From assembly GCF_046035435.1 (NCBI RefSeq), contig NZ_JBFNFH010000006.1: DNA of 64,000 bases; one strand, given 5' to 3'. Each line of letters opens with the position of its first letter. Position 1 is the stretch's first letter. Source of the stretch: Helcococcus bovis (lineage in GTDB: Bacteria > Bacillota > Clostridia > Tissierellales > Peptoniphilaceae). A program made the position numbers and the translations under genes. Shown piece by piece: positions 63,630 to 64,000 of the stretch. The notes beneath the pieces were generated by a model. That model worked only from the letters and a program-made list of their open reading frames with translations, had not been told where the DNA came from and did not search any database.

Positions 63630-64000
63630 CCATTCAAATTTTGATTTATAAATAATGAATGGGAATATAAATCAAGATAAAACCATTCAAATTTTAAATT
63701 ATAAATAAAGAATGGGAATATAAATCAAGATAAATTCCATTCAAATTTTTATTTATAAATAAAGAATGGGTGTAAAAATTGACATCAAACCATTCAAATT
63801 TTGATTTATAAAAAAAGAATTGGTAAAATTAAATTATTTTTAAATGAATAAAAATTTTTTAGAAAAAAAATATCAATTCTATTTTAAATAAATTAATAAA
63901 GAATGGGAAAAAATTTAATTTAAGCACCATTCAAATTCAAAAAAGACTAAAAAGATATGGAATTTATCAAATTTTAATTCCATTCAAATTTTTATTTATA
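63630..64000. repeat. Tandem array of 53-54 bp CCATTC/GAATGG repeat (array 2, runs off window)
   Basis: CCATTC starts at 63630, 63683, 63737 and 63790 (53, 54, 53), then after a ~31-bp slip at 63874 (CAATTC), 63927 and 63980. Most units put GAATGG exactly 27 bases after CCATTC (63657, 63710, 63764, 63901; GAATTGG at 63817). The best unit, 63737-63769, contains a 16-bp perfect AT palindrome next to GAATGG. The linker between units is also conserved. It is the same family as array 1, read in the opposite sense. Confidence 0.93.

Noticed and set aside
63630..64000. CRISPR array
   Set aside because: The period is regular, but the sequences between the CCATTC...GAATGG units are conserved instead of unique spacers, and no cas genes are nearby.

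Overview
The window is A+T-rich DNA (roughly 30% G+C by eye) with strong AGGAGG-type ribosome binding sites. It suggests a Gram-positive anaerobe of the Bacillota, most likely a Tissierellia / Peptoniphilaceae coccus of the Finegoldia-Anaerococcus-Peptoniphilus type. This rests on the gene set (YesMN regulators, surface MsrAB, MurNAc recycling, NPxTG wall anchor); the genus is inference.

Region 1 (1 to about 32.96 kb) is a siphovirus-type prophage read almost entirely on the minus strand. From right to left it carries an early promoter with a LexA-like box, a sigma-like protein, a primase-helicase, VRR-NUC, an SNF2 helicase, a DUF1492/ArpU-type late regulator, HNH, TerS, a short SAM synthetase, two DNA methyltransferases, TerL, portal, Clp-type protease, HK97 capsid, connectors, major tail protein, a frameshifted tail chaperone pair, tape measure, Dit, Tal and a cut-off DUF859 protein. 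Cargo genes sit at four points: a peptidoglycan-binding DUF1906 protein and a membrane protein between the late regulator and HNH; an unknown 161-aa protein, and a secreted papain-like protease with a lipoprotein, both between terL and portal; and a PD-(D/E)XK-like protein with an 83-aa protein between tail chaperone and tape measure. Hairpin terminators accompany several of these. No integrase, CI-type repressor or attachment site was found inside the window.

Region 2 (33.1 to 38.4 kb) is a defence island. A five-gene plus-strand operon joins an ABC-three-component (ABC-3C) set to an Xre regulator and a Bsp6I-like restriction endonuclease; a C5-methyltransferase converges on it. The methyltransferase promoter holds two GCNGC sites, the sequence expected for the Bsp6I family. 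A decayed IS256-type transposase fragment follows at about 39.1 kb.

Region 3 (39.4 to 64 kb) is chromosomal: trxB-trxA-arylsulfotransferase with a YeiH transporter; a YdcF protein; ccdA, lipoprotein thioredoxin and msrAB with a YesMN-type two-component system; a giant wall-anchored amylopullulanase; a C69 dipeptidase; and an RpiR regulator with mupG-murQ-murP for recovering MurNAc-GlcNAc from peptidoglycan. Two arrays of a CCATTC...GAATGG repeat with a 53-54 bp period, in apparently opposite orientations, flank the last 13 kb.

The least explained items are the fused ABC-3C/R-M operon and its methyltransferase promoter, a pseudoknot-forming leader at 32.4-32.5 kb, the duplicated terL-portal junction with two different cargos, and the paired 53.5-bp arrays.
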